Made by a program: the position numbers and the translations under genes
Notes under the pieces: generated by a model
The model's database searches: none
Seen by the model: the letters and a program-made list of their open reading frames with translations, nothing else
What the model was told of the DNA's origin: nothing
NCBI GenBank assembly: GCA_947306365.1
Contig: CAMZGD010000009.1
Location: forward strand, 1 to 64,000
Origin: an uncultured Bacteroidales bacterium
Lineage (GTDB): Bacteria > Bacteroidota > Bacteroidia > Bacteroidales > UBA932
Length of the DNA stretch: 64,000 bases
Reading direction: 5' to 3'
Shown: piece by piece, positions 7,180-16,915 of the stretch
Numbering within the stretch: the stretch's first letter is position 1
How the letters are laid out: each line of letters opens with the position of its first letter

Positions 7180-8517
7180 ATGCAAAAGAGAAATCTTTCC
7201 TTCTGGCAGATGTTCAACCTGAGCTTCGGGTTCTTCGGCGTGCAGATCGCCTATGCGCTGCAGAGCGCGAACATCAGCCGGATCTTTGCGACGCTGGGTG
7301 CAGACCCGCATCAGCTCAGCTTTTTCTGGATCCTGCCGCCGCTGATGGGCATGATCGTCCAGCCGCTCATCGGCCACTGGTCCGACCGTACCTGGTGCCG
7401 GATGGGCCGCCGCAAGCCCTATCTGCTCATCGGCGCCATCGTCGCCGTGCTGGTGATGGTGTTCCTGCCCAATGCGGGCAGCCTCAACTTCAGCCAGCGA
7501 CTCTTCCTGGGCCTCAACGGGGCGATGTGGTTCGGCCTGTTCTCGCTCATCTTTCTCGACACCTCCATCAACGTGGCGATGCAGCCCTTCAAGATGATGG
7601 TGGGCGACATGGTGAACGAAAAGCAGAAGACGCAGGCCTATTCCATCCAGAGCTTCCTGTGCAACGCCGGCTCGCTGGTGGGCTACATCTTCCCGATCTT
7701 CTTCACGTGGATCGGCATCGCCAATACGGCACCCAAGGGCGTGATTCCCGATTCGGTGATCTGGAGCTTCTACTGCGGCGCCGCCATCCTCATCCTGTGC
7801 GTCCTCTACACCTTCATGAAGGTGAAGGAGATGCCCCCGAAGGAATACGCCGAGTTCCACGGCTTCGACCTGCAGAAGCAGCAGGAGGGCAAGAAGGAAG
7901 GCTTCATCAAGCTGCTGGCACAGGCGCCGAAGGCGTTCTGGACCGTGGGTCTGGTGCAGTTCTTCTGCTGGGCGGCGTTCCTGTTCATGTGGACCTATAC
8001 CAACGGCGCCATCGCCAAGAACGTGTGGAACACCACCGACGTCGTGTCGGAAGGCTATCAGGCCGCCGGAAACTGGGTGGGCGTGCTTTTCGCCGTCCAG
8101 GCCGTAGGGTCGCTCTGCTGGGCGCTCTTCATTCCGAAATTCAAGTCGAACCGGGCCGCCTACATCGCCTCCCTCGTGATCGGAGCGGCCGGTTTCATTT
8201 CCGTGTATTTCCTCCACGACAAGTACCTGCTTTTCATCTCGTACTTCCTGATCGGCTTCGCGTGGGCCGCGATGCTCGCCCTGCCGTTCTCGATCCTGAC
8301 CAACGCGCTCAAAGGCAGTTCCCATATGGGTGAGTACCTGGGCCTGTTCAACTGCACCATCTGCCTGCCCCAGATCGTGGCGGCCGCCCTGGGAGGCCTC
8401 GTGCTCAAGGCCGTGGGCGGCACTCAGGCGGGGATGCTCGTCATCGCGGGCGTCCTGCTCCTGTGCGGCGCCGTAAGCGTGCTGGCCATCCGTGAGGCAA
8501 AACAGCAAAATCAATAA
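7180..8517 (+). CDS. SLC45-type MFS sugar (maltose/maltodextrin) transporter
   Basis: A 445-residue integral membrane protein with about 12 hydrophobic segments, related to the glycoside-pentoside-hexuronide/SLC45 group of sucrose and maltose symporters. The first segment NLSFGFFGVQIAYALQSANISRIF, the loop WSDRTWCRMGRRKPYL and LALPFSILTNALKGSSHMGEYLGLFN are typical. It most likely carries maltose or short maltodextrins from periplasm to cytoplasm after SusA/SusG-type cleavage; this is inferred from family and position. The start at 7180 (MQKRNLSFWQ) is set by the promoter at 7113-7144 and matches related proteins. susC follows after 33 bases. Confidence 0.9.
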   Translation: MQKRNLSFWQMFNLSFGFFGVQIAYALQSANISRIFATLGADPHQLSFFWILPPLMGMIVQPLIGHWSDRTWCRMGRRKPYLLIGAIVAVLVMVFLPNAGSLNFSQRLFLGLNGAMWFGLFSLIFLDTSINVAMQPFKMMVGDMVNEKQKTQAYSIQSFLCNAGSLVGYIFPIFFTWIGIANTAPKGVIPDSVIWSFYCGAAILILCVLYTFMKVKEMPPKEYAEFHGFDLQKQQEGKKEGFIKLLAQAPKAFWTVGLVQFFCWAAFLFMWTYTNGAIAKNVWNTTDVVSEGYQAAGNWVGVLFAVQAVGSLCWALFIPKFKSNRAAYIASLVIGAAGFISVYFLHDKYLLFISYFLIGFAWAAMLALPFSILTNALKGSSHMGEYLGLFNCTICLPQIVAAALGGLVLKAVGGTQAGMLVIAGVLLLCGAVSVLAIREAKQQNQ

Positions 8518-8550
8518 CCAATATCATTTTTATCAACAAAAGCAGTTTCT

Positions 8551-11529
8551 ATGAAGAAGATTCTTACTCTGCTCTCGATCCTGGCCCTGACCTCGGCCAC
8601 CGCCTTTGCGCAGTATACCGCCAAGGGCGTCGTGGAAGACAAATACGGTCCGGTGATCGGGGCTGCTGTGATCCAGGTGGGTACCAGCAACGGCGTGCAG
8701 ACGGATCTCGACGGTGCGTGGACACTTACCGTCCCCTCCGCCAGCACGCTTCTCGAGATCAGCTTCCTGGGCCTGAAGACCGTACAGGTGGAAGCCGGCA
8801 AGGCCGGCCACATTGTGCTCGAAGACGACCAGGAGTTCCTTGACGAAGTGGTCGTCATCGGCTACGGTACCGTCAAGAAGAGCGATCTCACCGGTTCCGT
8901 CTCGACGGTCCGGGCGGACGAAATCAACAAGGGTGTCATCACGACGCCCGCCGACCTGCTCCGCGGCAAGAGCGCCGGCGTGGTCGTCACTGCCGGTTCC
9001 GGTATGCCGGGTTCGGGTGCGACGATCCGTATCCGCGGCGGCTCTTCCATCAATGCCTCCAACGACCCGCTCATCGTCATCGACGGCCTGCCGGTCTCGA
9101 ACGACGGCATCAGCGGCATGTCCGACCCGCTTTCTTCCATCAACCCGGAAGACATTGAAAGCTTCACCGTGCTGAAGGATGCCTCGGCGACCGCCATCTA
9201 CGGTTCCCGTGCTTCCAACGGTGTCATCGTGATCACCACCAAGAAGGGCTCGAAGACCGCCAGCAAGATTCCGCACGTGGCCGTCGACCTGACCGGTTCG
9301 GTCAACACGATCGCCAAGTACAACAGCCTCCTCGACAAGGAGGGCATCATCAGCATGATCCGTTCCTTCTACGGCGAGAATTCCGCCGCCGAAGCCAACC
9401 TCGGTATCTACGAGGGCGGCAGGCAGGTGCTCTACGATACCGACTGGCAGCGCGAGATCTACCAGATCGCCCCGACCTACGACGGCAACGTGAGCGTCAA
9501 CGGCAAGATCGGCGACTTCCTGCCGTACCGCGTATCCGGCGGCTACACCCGGCAGGTGGGTACCCTCAAGGGCTCGCAGATGGACCGCGCCACGGCTTCG
9601 GTCAACCTTTCGCCGAGCTTCCTCAAGAGCCACCTGACCGTGAACCTGAACGGCAAGGGCACGTATGCCATCAACCAGTACGCCAACCAGAGCGCCATCG
9701 GAGCGGCCAACCACTACGATCCGACCAAGCCGGTCCACAACAACGTGGGCGGCTACAACCTCAACGGCTACACCACCTGGTTCGATCAGTCGGGCAACAT
9801 CAACACGATGGCCACGATGAACCCGGTGGCCCTGCTTGACGCGAAGGACGACACGGCGAACGCCACCCGCTTCATCGGCAATGCGCAGTTCGACTACAAG
9901 GTCCACGGTTTCGAGGCGCTCCGCTTCAACCTCAACCTCGGTCTCGACTGGGCCAAGAGTGCCGGCGTCACCGAACTGGCGAAGGGTTCCGAGGCTTCGT
10001 ACCACAACACCAACCAGTCGGGCGGCGGTTCGCACACCGACTACAGCTATGGCCGCCGCAACACCACGCTGGAATTCTACGGCGACTGGAACCAGACCTT
10101 CGGCAAGCACAACGTCGACCTGATGGCCGGTTATTCCTGGCAGCACTTCTACAGCGAGAGCGACAGCAAGTCCTACCGCATCAGCGACAAGGCTTCGCTC
10201 GGCAGCTCCATCGGCAAGGGCGAACTGTTCCTGATCTCGTTCTTCGGCCGCGCCAACTATACGTTCGCCGACAAGTACCTGATCACCGCTACGATGCGTG
10301 CCGACGGTACCTCGCGCTTCCAGAACCACAAGTGGGGCTACTTCCCCTCCGTGGCTTTGGGCTGGAACGTGATGAAGGAAGACTTCATGCCCGGTGACGG
10401 CGCACTCAGCACCCTGAAGCTGCGTCTCTCCTGGGGTGAGACCGGACAGCAGGAGGTGGGCGGCTACTACGACACCTTCGCACAGTTCCTCACCAACCAG
10501 CTGGGTTCGTACTATTTCTTCAACGACAGGCTCATCACCCCGATCTCCGCGCTGGGTTACAGCGCCGACCTCCGCTGGGAGACCACTACGACCTACAACG
10601 TGGGTCTCGACTTCGGCATGTGGAACGACCGCCTGACGGCCAACCTCGACCTGTACAAGCGTGATACGCGCGACATCCTCAACTATATTCCGGTTCCCGC
10701 CCTTTCGAACCTGACCAACTACCTCAACACGAACATCGGCGACATGACCAACCTTGGCGTCGAGCTCGGTTTGAACGGCATTCTGGTCGAGACGAAGGAC
10801 ATGAGCTGGACGGCCGGCTTCAACGCGGCGTACAACTACAACGTGATCACGCGCCTGACGGCTTCGGAAGACGACGCCACGGGCGTGGAGACGGGCGGTG
10901 TCTCGGGCGGTACCGGCAACAACGTGCAGATGCACCAGGTCGGCCATCCGATGCGCGCCTTCTACGTGTATCAGCAGGTCTATGACGTGCAGGGCCGTCC
11001 GATCAGCGGCGTGTATGTGGACCGCAACAACGACGGTGTGATCAATGCCGACGACAAGTACTTCTATCACAAGCCCGACGCCGACTTCACCTTCGGCTTC
11101 AACACCAACTTCAGCTGGAAGAACTGGACGGCGGCCCTCTCCGGCCACGCCTCCGTCGGCAACTGGGTGTACAACAACGTGGCTTCCGATACCGAAATGC
11201 TGGCCGACCTGTGGACGAACAGCTTCATCAGCAACCGCCTGACCTCGGCGTGGGATTCCTACTTCTCGCAGGCCCAGTACACGTCGGACTACTACATCAC
11301 CGACGCGTCGTTCCTGAAGCTTGACAACTTCACCCTCGGCTACACCCTCCCGAAACTGTTCCGGGTGGGCGTCGACAACTACGCTTCCCTCAATATCTTC
11401 GGCACGGTCCAGAACATCTGCACCCTGACCCGGTACAAGGGAATGGATCCTGAGGTGTACGGCGGCATCGACGGTACGCTCTATCCGCGTCCGCGGACCT
11501 TCGTGCTCGGTCTCAAGTTCAACTTCTAA
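8551..11529 (+). CDS. susC: SusC-like TonB-dependent outer-membrane transporter
   Basis: A 992-residue protein that pulls bound maltooligosaccharides through the outer membrane using TonB energy. Signal peptide 1-20 (ATAFAQ). Residues about 22-105 form the carboxypeptidase-D regulatory-like domain typical of SusC proteins. A TonB-box-like EVVVIGYGT follows, then the plug domain (TIRIRGGSSINASNDPLIVIDGLPV; GSRASNGVIVITTKKG). The remaining 750 residues are the beta barrel, ending in LGLKFNF with the usual terminal Phe. It heads the outer-membrane part of the starch locus, 14 bases before susD. The symbol reflects its locus; sequence alone cannot prove starch as substrate. Confidence 0.95.
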   Translation: MKKILTLLSILALTSATAFAQYTAKGVVEDKYGPVIGAAVIQVGTSNGVQTDLDGAWTLTVPSASTLLEISFLGLKTVQVEAGKAGHIVLEDDQEFLDEVVVIGYGTVKKSDLTGSVSTVRADEINKGVITTPADLLRGKSAGVVVTAGSGMPGSGATIRIRGGSSINASNDPLIVIDGLPVSNDGISGMSDPLSSINPEDIESFTVLKDASATAIYGSRASNGVIVITTKKGSKTASKIPHVAVDLTGSVNTIAKYNSLLDKEGIISMIRSFYGENSAAEANLGIYEGGRQVLYDTDWQREIYQIAPTYDGNVSVNGKIGDFLPYRVSGGYTRQVGTLKGSQMDRATASVNLSPSFLKSHLTVNLNGKGTYAINQYANQSAIGAANHYDPTKPVHNNVGGYNLNGYTTWFDQSGNINTMATMNPVALLDAKDDTANATRFIGNAQFDYKVHGFEALRFNLNLGLDWAKSAGVTELAKGSEASYHNTNQSGGGSHTDYSYGRRNTTLEFYGDWNQTFGKHNVDLMAGYSWQHFYSESDSKSYRISDKASLGSSIGKGELFLISFFGRANYTFADKYLITATMRADGTSRFQNHKWGYFPSVALGWNVMKEDFMPGDGALSTLKLRLSWGETGQQEVGGYYDTFAQFLTNQLGSYYFFNDRLITPISALGYSADLRWETTTTYNVGLDFGMWNDRLTANLDLYKRDTRDILNYIPVPALSNLTNYLNTNIGDMTNLGVELGLNGILVETKDMSWTAGFNAAYNYNVITRLTASEDDATGVETGGVSGGTGNNVQMHQVGHPMRAFYVYQQVYDVQGRPISGVYVDRNNDGVINADDKYFYHKPDADFTFGFNTNFSWKNWTAALSGHASVGNWVYNNVASDTEMLADLWTNSFISNRLTSAWDSYFSQAQYTSDYYITDASFLKLDNFTLGYTLPKLFRVGVDNYASLNIFGTVQNICTLTRYKGMDPEVYGGIDGTLYPRPRTFVLGLKFNF

Positions 11530-11543
11530 AAACAGCGTGCGAT

Positions 11544-13094
11544 ATGAAAACGATCAAATACATTTTCGGCATTCTCGCCATCTCTGCCGCGCTGACTTCC
11601 TGCATCGGCGACCTCGACGTCACCCCGATCGACCCGAACGCCAATACGGCGGACAAGGCCCTCGTGGATGAGGCCTCCTTCACCTCCTTCCTGGCAGGCG
11701 TTTATACGGGCTTTGCCACGTCCGGCTACTACGGCGCCAACGGAAGTGCTTCCATTTCCGGCCTTGACGGCGGTGCCTCGCAGTACATCCGCGGCCTGTA
11801 TCACCACTCCGAACTGACGACCGATGAGTCTGTCTGCGGTTGGAATGACCAGACGATCAAGAATTTCCACTATATGAACTGGACGACGGACGACACCTTC
11901 ATCTATGCGTTCTACTCCCGCATCTTCATGCAGGTGTCCGCCGCCAACGAGTTCATCCGCGAAGCGAAGGCTTCCGAGGTGACCTTCCCCAACAAGGAAG
12001 AGTACATCGCCGAGGCCCGCGTGCTCCGCGCCCTGGCTTACTACCACGCCATCGACAACTTCGGCAACGTTCCGTTCGCCGACGAGTCGTCCGTGGTGGG
12101 CGCTTTCCCCGACCAGATCAGCCGGGCCGACCTGTTCACCTGGCTTGAAAAGGAACTGAACGCCCTGATCAACGACAGCGCGCTGGCCGCTCCCCGCGGC
12201 AACGGCTATGCCCGCGCCGACAAGGGCGTGGCGAAGTTCCTGCTGGCCAAGCTGTATCTCAACGCCCAGGTCTATACGGGCACCCCGATGTACGACAAGT
12301 GCGCCACGGTCCTCCAGAGCCTGATGAACGACGGCTACAAACTGCATACTTCTTCCGCCGGCACCTTCTCGCCGTACCAGGAACTCTTCCTGGCCGACAA
12401 CAACCGGTGCACCGACGAGATCATCTTCGCCGTCGAGCAGGATGGCATCAACACCACCAGCTACGGTGCGACCAACTACCTGATCTTCGCCTCTACGGGC
12501 GGTGAGATGGACCCGGCCGCCCTGGGCATCTCCTCCGGTTGGGGCGGTCTCCGCACCACGCCTGAGTTCTACGACAAGTTCAGCGGTTCGGATGCCCGCA
12601 ACCTCTTCTACACCGCTACCCAGCAGAAGAGCATCGACGACATCGGCGAGTTCACCAATGGCTACGCCTTCATGAAGTTCCGCAACATCAAGAGCGACGG
12701 CAACCCGGGCCAGGAGCTCGGCTTCGTCGACACCGACTTCCCGATGATGCGCTACGCCGACGTGCTGCTGATGGCGGCCGAGTGCCAGGCGCGCAACGCG
12801 AACATCGACGGTCTTTCGGCCTTCAACCAGGTCCGTGAGCGCGCAGGCCTGTCGAAAGTCAACTCGCTCAGCCTCAACGAAATCATCGACGAACGCGGCC
12901 GCGAACTCTATCAGGAGTGCTGGCGGCGCAACGACCTGGTCCGCTTCGGCCTGTTCACCGGCTCGGAATATGTCTGGCAGTGGAAGGGCGGCGTCCAGGG
13001 CGGTGCCGGCGTCGAGAGCTATCGCAATCTGTTCCCGATTCCGGATTCCGACCGGCTTGCAAACAACAAACTGGTTCAGAACCAGGGCTATTAA
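11544..13094 (+). CDS. susD: SusD-like starch-binding lipoprotein
   Basis: A 516-residue surface lipoprotein that forms the lid of the SusC transporter and binds the glycan. The lipobox is LTSC (Cys about 19). The body shows the SusD/RagB pattern: N-terminal helical TPR-like segments, EYIAEARVLRALAYYHAIDNFGNVPF, FPMMRYADVLLMAAECQARNA, and the terminal ELYQECWRRNDLVRFGLF. Aromatic-rich stretches such as HYMNWTTDDTFIYAFY could help bind sugar. It lies 14 bases after susC and 15 before the SusE/F gene, so it is cotranscribed. Confidence 0.95.
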   Translation: MKTIKYIFGILAISAALTSCIGDLDVTPIDPNANTADKALVDEASFTSFLAGVYTGFATSGYYGANGSASISGLDGGASQYIRGLYHHSELTTDESVCGWNDQTIKNFHYMNWTTDDTFIYAFYSRIFMQVSAANEFIREAKASEVTFPNKEEYIAEARVLRALAYYHAIDNFGNVPFADESSVVGAFPDQISRADLFTWLEKELNALINDSALAAPRGNGYARADKGVAKFLLAKLYLNAQVYTGTPMYDKCATVLQSLMNDGYKLHTSSAGTFSPYQELFLADNNRCTDEIIFAVEQDGINTTSYGATNYLIFASTGGEMDPAALGISSGWGGLRTTPEFYDKFSGSDARNLFYTATQQKSIDDIGEFTNGYAFMKFRNIKSDGNPGQELGFVDTDFPMMRYADVLLMAAECQARNANIDGLSAFNQVRERAGLSKVNSLSLNEIIDERGRELYQECWRRNDLVRFGLFTGSEYVWQWKGGVQGGAGVESYRNLFPIPDSDRLANNKLVQNQGY

Positions 13095-13109
13095 CAGGAG
13101 GACAATGTT

Positions 13110-16100
13110 ATGAAGAAAGTATTATCCATCCTTTTTGCAGGTATGGTCGCCCTGATGGCGACGGCCTGCTTTCCCGAAGAGAATTTCGCCACGTTCGACG
13201 CCTCGAAAGCCACCGCGCCGGTGGTGAACGGGTATGAACTGGGCGATAAGGCACTGACTGTCAACTACACGCCGGGCAAGTTCAACATGGGCTTCAACGA
13301 CAAGCTGGCCGTCAACCATATGCTGGTCATCGTCTCGGCCGACGGCAAGACCGTCAGCAAGCCCGTCGCCACGTCCAACAAGGACAATGTCCTTACGGCC
13401 AGCGTCACGGCGCTGAGCAACGCGCTCGTCGCCCTGGGCTATCAGGAAGACCAGACGGCCTCCTTCGACATGGTACTCCGCGCGACGATGCAGAATCCGG
13501 CGCAGGACAACGGCCGCAACGGTTATGTCGATGCGACGGGCAAGATTTCCATCAGCAACTTCGTGGTGACCTTCCCGAAGGGCAGCCCGTACCAGGATTA
13601 CACGGCGACGAGCCCGTGGAGCGTCATCGGCTCGATTTCGGCCTACGACATGTCGTGGAACAAGGATCTCGAGATGTGGGCGACCGAAGACGGCCTGCTG
13701 CACGTGGCCAAGTGCGTCAGCCTCAAGGCCGGTGAAGAATTCAAGTTCCGCAAGAACCAGGATTGGGGCGTGAACGTGGGCGGTACCTACGGCAGCCTCG
13801 GCACCCCGTTCGAGGTGACGCAGGATGGTCCGAACATCGTCGCTCCGGCCGACGGTCTCTATGACCTGTGGCTCGACGAGGCGGCCGGTTCGGCCATGCT
13901 CACCGAAGCCTACCAGGCTTATCCCGACCACAAGGACGCCAGCAACTGGAGCGTCATCGGTTCGCTGTCCGAATACGGCATCAGCTGGAACGGCGACCTT
14001 CCGATGCTGACCGACGGAACGACGCACGTGGCCCAGGGCATCAAGCTGACGGGTTCCGACGAGTTCAAGTTCCGTCAGGACAAGGACTGGGCTGTCAACC
14101 TCGGCGGTGACTTCGGCAGCCTCGGCTCCGACTTCGCCGTGACGCAGGACGGTCCGAACATCAAGGGTGTCGCGGACGGCGTCTACGACCTTATCGTCAA
14201 TCCGGGCGCCGGTACGGCCCAGATCGTCGAGACCCTCGGCGGCGGCGTTTCCGGCATCATCGGCGGCGACAACCCCGAACCGGAGAAGCCGGAGGTATGG
14301 TCCCTGATCGGCACCCTCGGCGGTACCGGCTGGGATACCGATTTCGACCTGTCCAACACCACGGGCGACATCTGGGTGATCCGCAGCGTGAAGCTCACGG
14401 CCAGCGACGAGTTCAAGATCCGTGCAGACCATTCCTGGGACACCAACGTTGGCGGCCCGGATGCCAATGATGTGAGCATCATCGATCCGGACAACCCGTA
14501 CGATGTGTACAAGCCTGTCCTTGGCACGGCGTTCGCTGCCGGTGGCTACAACATCCACGTGGGTGTGGAAGGCTACTACGACGTGACCTTCGACTATGCC
14601 GCCCAGACCATCCTCATCGAGGAGCACGAGGCTGTCTTCAGCCTGATCGGGCAGCTCAACGGCACCAGCTGGAACGTCGATATCCCGATGACGGAAGAGA
14701 ACGGTGTCTGGACGAGCCCCGTCGTATCGGTGGAAGGCGAGTTCAAGATCCGCTTCGACTATTCCTGGGATGCCGACAAGACGTACGGCGTCGCCGACAA
14801 GTCGTTCGTGGCTGTGCCGGGTGAGCCGTTCACGCTCGTTCAGCCGGGTGAGAACATCAAGCTCGCCGAGGCCGGCAATTACAAGGTCATCTTCACGCCG
14901 GCGACCATGGAGGTGGTCGTCAAGGCCGTGGCGTTCCCCGAACAGCTCTACATGATCGGCGCCGAGTTCGGCGGCTGGAACTGGGAATCCGACGGTGTCG
15001 TCGAAATGACGCCGGTGCTGCATAACCCCGACTGGGGTGCGGAGGCGGAAGGCCAGTTCTGGACGGTCCGTTACTTCACCGCCGGACAGGGCTTCAAGTT
15101 CAATTCCAAGCGCGCCTGGGGCGGTGACTTCTGGGGCCTGACCACCAACGAGGGCTTTACCGAGGAGGGCGGCAACTGTGTCGTCGCAGAGGATGGCTAC
15201 TATATGGTGCACATCGATCTCAAGCGTGAGATCGTGCACGTGGAACCTGCCCGTATCTATGGCATCGGCAGCTGCTTCGGCGGCTGGAACGAAGGCATGG
15301 AGGATGCGCTCTTCAAGGCTGACGGCAAGACCCTGAAGGCGACGACGGTCGCCGAAGGCGAGGTCCGCCTGTATGCGGCATCGGCCATTTCCACATCCGA
15401 CTGGTGGACGCGTGAATTCGTCTTCTTCGACGGCAAGATCGCCTACCGCGGCAACGGCGGCGACCAGGAGCGCGTGACCGTGCTCAAGGGCCAGCAGATC
15501 ACCCTCGACTTCAACGCCGGTACGGCGACGGTCACCGGTGAGGGAGAGCAGTCCGAACTGCCGACCACCATGTACGTCATCGGCGATGCCGTCGGCGGCT
15601 GGAACTGGGAGGAGAATGGCCTTGCGATGATTCCAGTCAACAGCCACGACGGCTGCTTCTGGGTCATCCGCTATCTGGAACCCGACAAGGGCTTCAAGTT
15701 CTGCCCGGTCAAGGAGTGGAACGGTGATTTCTACAGCCTGGGCGAGAATGACAGCGGTTTCACCGTCGATGGCGGCAACTGCTACGTGGCGGAGAAAGGT
15801 CTCTATATCCTGGGCGTCGATTTCGGCGCCAAGGTCATCAAGGCTGAGCCCGCGAAGGTCTATGGCATCGGCGACTGCTTCGAGCAGGGCTGGGACGCTT
15901 CCGTGCCGTTCACGCAGCTGAACGAAGACGGCAGCATCACATCCCCTGTCCTGAAGGCAGGCGATATCCGCATGCATACGGCCTGCAGTGTTTTCCCCGA
16001 TGCGGCATGGTGGCAGATGGAGTTCGTCTTCTTCGACGGCAAGATCGCCTACCGCGGCAACGGCGGTGACCAGGAACGTGTCAAAATGGAAGAGGGCCAG

Positions 16101-16145
16101 ACCGTGACCCTCGACTTCAACGCAGGCACCGCTACGGTCAAGTAG
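13110..16145 (+). CDS. Giant SusE/SusF-like starch-binding lipoprotein with about eight binding modules
   Basis: A 1011-residue surface lipoprotein (lipobox MATAC) expected to hold starch at the cell surface next to SusCD. Residues about 25-160 match the SusE N-terminal domain. About eight modules of roughly 95-125 residues follow. Modules 1-4 begin near WSVIGSISAYDMSWN, WSVIGSLSEYGISWN, WSLIGTLGGTGWDTD and FSLIGQLNGTSWNVD; modules 5-8 near LYMIGAEFGGWNWE, IYGIGSCFGGWNEG, MYVIGDAVGGWNWE and VYGIGDCFEQGWDA. Each has the Trp-rich face and EFKxR or GFKFxxxxxW strand seen in SusE/F modules. Known SusE and SusF have two and three such modules, so this protein looks like a fused and expanded SusE-SusF. 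Modules 5-6 and 7-8 are a recent tandem duplication (see 15417-16066). Confidence 0.88.
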   Translation: MKKVLSILFAGMVALMATACFPEENFATFDASKATAPVVNGYELGDKALTVNYTPGKFNMGFNDKLAVNHMLVIVSADGKTVSKPVATSNKDNVLTASVTALSNALVALGYQEDQTASFDMVLRATMQNPAQDNGRNGYVDATGKISISNFVVTFPKGSPYQDYTATSPWSVIGSISAYDMSWNKDLEMWATEDGLLHVAKCVSLKAGEEFKFRKNQDWGVNVGGTYGSLGTPFEVTQDGPNIVAPADGLYDLWLDEAAGSAMLTEAYQAYPDHKDASNWSVIGSLSEYGISWNGDLPMLTDGTTHVAQGIKLTGSDEFKFRQDKDWAVNLGGDFGSLGSDFAVTQDGPNIKGVADGVYDLIVNPGAGTAQIVETLGGGVSGIIGGDNPEPEKPEVWSLIGTLGGTGWDTDFDLSNTTGDIWVIRSVKLTASDEFKIRADHSWDTNVGGPDANDVSIIDPDNPYDVYKPVLGTAFAAGGYNIHVGVEGYYDVTFDYAAQTILIEEHEAVFSLIGQLNGTSWNVDIPMTEENGVWTSPVVSVEGEFKIRFDYSWDADKTYGVADKSFVAVPGEPFTLVQPGENIKLAEAGNYKVIFTPATMEVVVKAVAFPEQLYMIGAEFGGWNWESDGVVEMTPVLHNPDWGAEAEGQFWTVRYFTAGQGFKFNSKRAWGGDFWGLTTNEGFTEEGGNCVVAEDGYYMVHIDLKREIVHVEPARIYGIGSCFGGWNEGMEDALFKADGKTLKATTVAEGEVRLYAASAISTSDWWTREFVFFDGKIAYRGNGGDQERVTVLKGQQITLDFNAGTATVTGEGEQSELPTTMYVIGDAVGGWNWEENGLAMIPVNSHDGCFWVIRYLEPDKGFKFCPVKEWNGDFYSLGENDSGFTVDGGNCYVAEKGLYILGVDFGAKVIKAEPAKVYGIGDCFEQGWDASVPFTQLNEDGSITSPVLKAGDIRMHTACSVFPDAAWWQMEFVFFDGKIAYRGNGGDQERVKMEEGQTVTLDFNAGTATVK
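15417..16066 (+). repeat. Direct repeat inside the SusE/F-like gene
   Basis: A 44-base stretch at 15417-15460 recurs without change at 16023-16066, 606 bases (202 codons) later. The distance equals two starch-binding modules, so it marks duplication of a two-module unit. Near-identity at DNA level in this stretch, against weaker identity around it, suggests recent copying or gene conversion. Confidence 0.8.
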
Positions 16146-16165
16146 CGGTATCTGATTGACTGCTG

Positions 16166-16198
16166 AATCGGCCTGTCCGTAAGGGCAGGCCGATTTTT
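16166..16198 (+). terminator. Rho-independent terminator after the susC-D-E/F operon
   Basis: AATCGGCCTGTCC (16166-16178) pairs with GGGCAGGCCGATT (16183-16195) through one G-T wobble, with a 4-base loop (GTAA) and a run of Ts after it. It begins 21 bases after the operon's last stop codon and overlaps the end of the converging toxin gene. Confidence 0.85.
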
Positions 16199-16622
16199 AT
16201 TCCTCGATGAACTCCCGGCAGAATTCGTCGGGACTGACGAGGGGCAGGCCGAAGGGGTCGTCGAAACGTTTGTCGTTTGTGACGATGACATCGCAGTCTG
16301 CGCTTAGGGCGACGGCGGCCTGGAAGGCGTCTTCGAAGTCGTCGGTGAAGTGCGATGCTGCCAGCAAGAGATCGTGGCGGGTGGTATCCTTGATTGTGAG
16401 AAGATTGTCCAGGTCCCTGATGAGACCCTGCAATTCAGACAAGCGCTCTTTCTTTCCTATTGTATAGATATAAGCAAAATCTACCAGACACTGTGTCGAA
16501 GTGATGCCTTTGATCGCACCATCTTTGGATAGTGTGAGGAGCATTTGACCCCAGAAGTGCTGCTCTCTTTGGGAGTCAAATCCGTCCAGCAGGACGTTCG
16601 TATCAAGAAAAGCTCGTTTCAT
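16197..16622 (-). CDS. PIN-domain ribonuclease toxin (VapC-like)
   Basis: A 141-residue PIN-domain protein. The acidic metal-binding residues are visible: Asp7 in AFLDTNVLLD, a central Asp/Glu cluster in DDFEDAFQAAVALSADCDVIVTND, and a final Asp in NDKRFDD. PIN toxins of VapBC systems cut RNA. The ATG overlaps the antitoxin stop as ATGA, the usual translationally coupled layout. The pair sits between two converging starch-locus operons. The RNA target is unknown. Confidence 0.88.
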   Translation of the reverse strand: MKRAFLDTNVLLDGFDSQREQHFWGQMLLTLSKDGAIKGITSTQCLVDFAYIYTIGKKERLSELQGLIRDLDNLLTIKDTTRHDLLLAASHFTDDFEDAFQAAVALSADCDVIVTNDKRFDDPFGLPLVSPDEFCREFIEE

Positions 16623-16915
16623 AGTTCTTTCCTCAAGATTCTTTGGAGTTTGTAGTCAGCCTCAATTTCTTCTTTTGTGAAGTTCAGGGAAGGGACAATG
16701 AATGACTCCAAGACAGGGTTCAGCATAATGTCTTCCAGCCGGTACTTTTTTACCGGCTTGGGATTGACCACTTCTTCGAGGGTTTCGACCGCGTAGCGGT
16801 TGAAGGAGCGGCCGCTCCGCCGGGCCGCCCGGCGGATGGCTTCGTAGGTCTTGACGTCCATCCGCAGGATGGCCTGGACCTTGCCGTTCTTTTCGGTAGG
16901 GGTAGCTGTATTCAT
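16619..16915 (-). CDS. Ribbon-helix-helix antitoxin for the PIN toxin
   Basis: A 98-residue protein: the N-terminal part (KVQAILRMDVKTYEAIRRAARRSGRSFNRYAVETLEEVV) fits an Arc-like ribbon-helix-helix DNA-binding domain. The C-terminal tail from about residue 55, ending in KEEIEADYKLQRILRKEL, would wrap the toxin. It is the first gene of the operon. I start at 16915 (MNTATPTEKNG); the frame is open upstream, but this ATG lies right at the inverted-repeat operator and after a -7 element. It probably represses its own operon with the toxin as corepressor; this is inferred from family behaviour and the operator. Confidence 0.8.
   Translation of the reverse strand: MNTATPTEKNGKVQAILRMDVKTYEAIRRAARRSGRSFNRYAVETLEEVVNPKPVKKYRLEDIMLNPVLESFIVPSLNFTKEEIEADYKLQRILRKEL

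Noticed and set aside
7132-7182. ATG at 7132 as start of the transporter
   Set aside because: It lies upstream of the -7 element TACTTTTG at 7137-7144 and would not be on the transcript; homologues begin near 7180.
8533-11148. An 871-codon reverse-strand frame across susC, and a 951-codon one across the SusE/F-like gene (13122-15977)
   Set aside because: Both are antisense to well-supported genes and show no family motifs; high G+C in third positions explains them.
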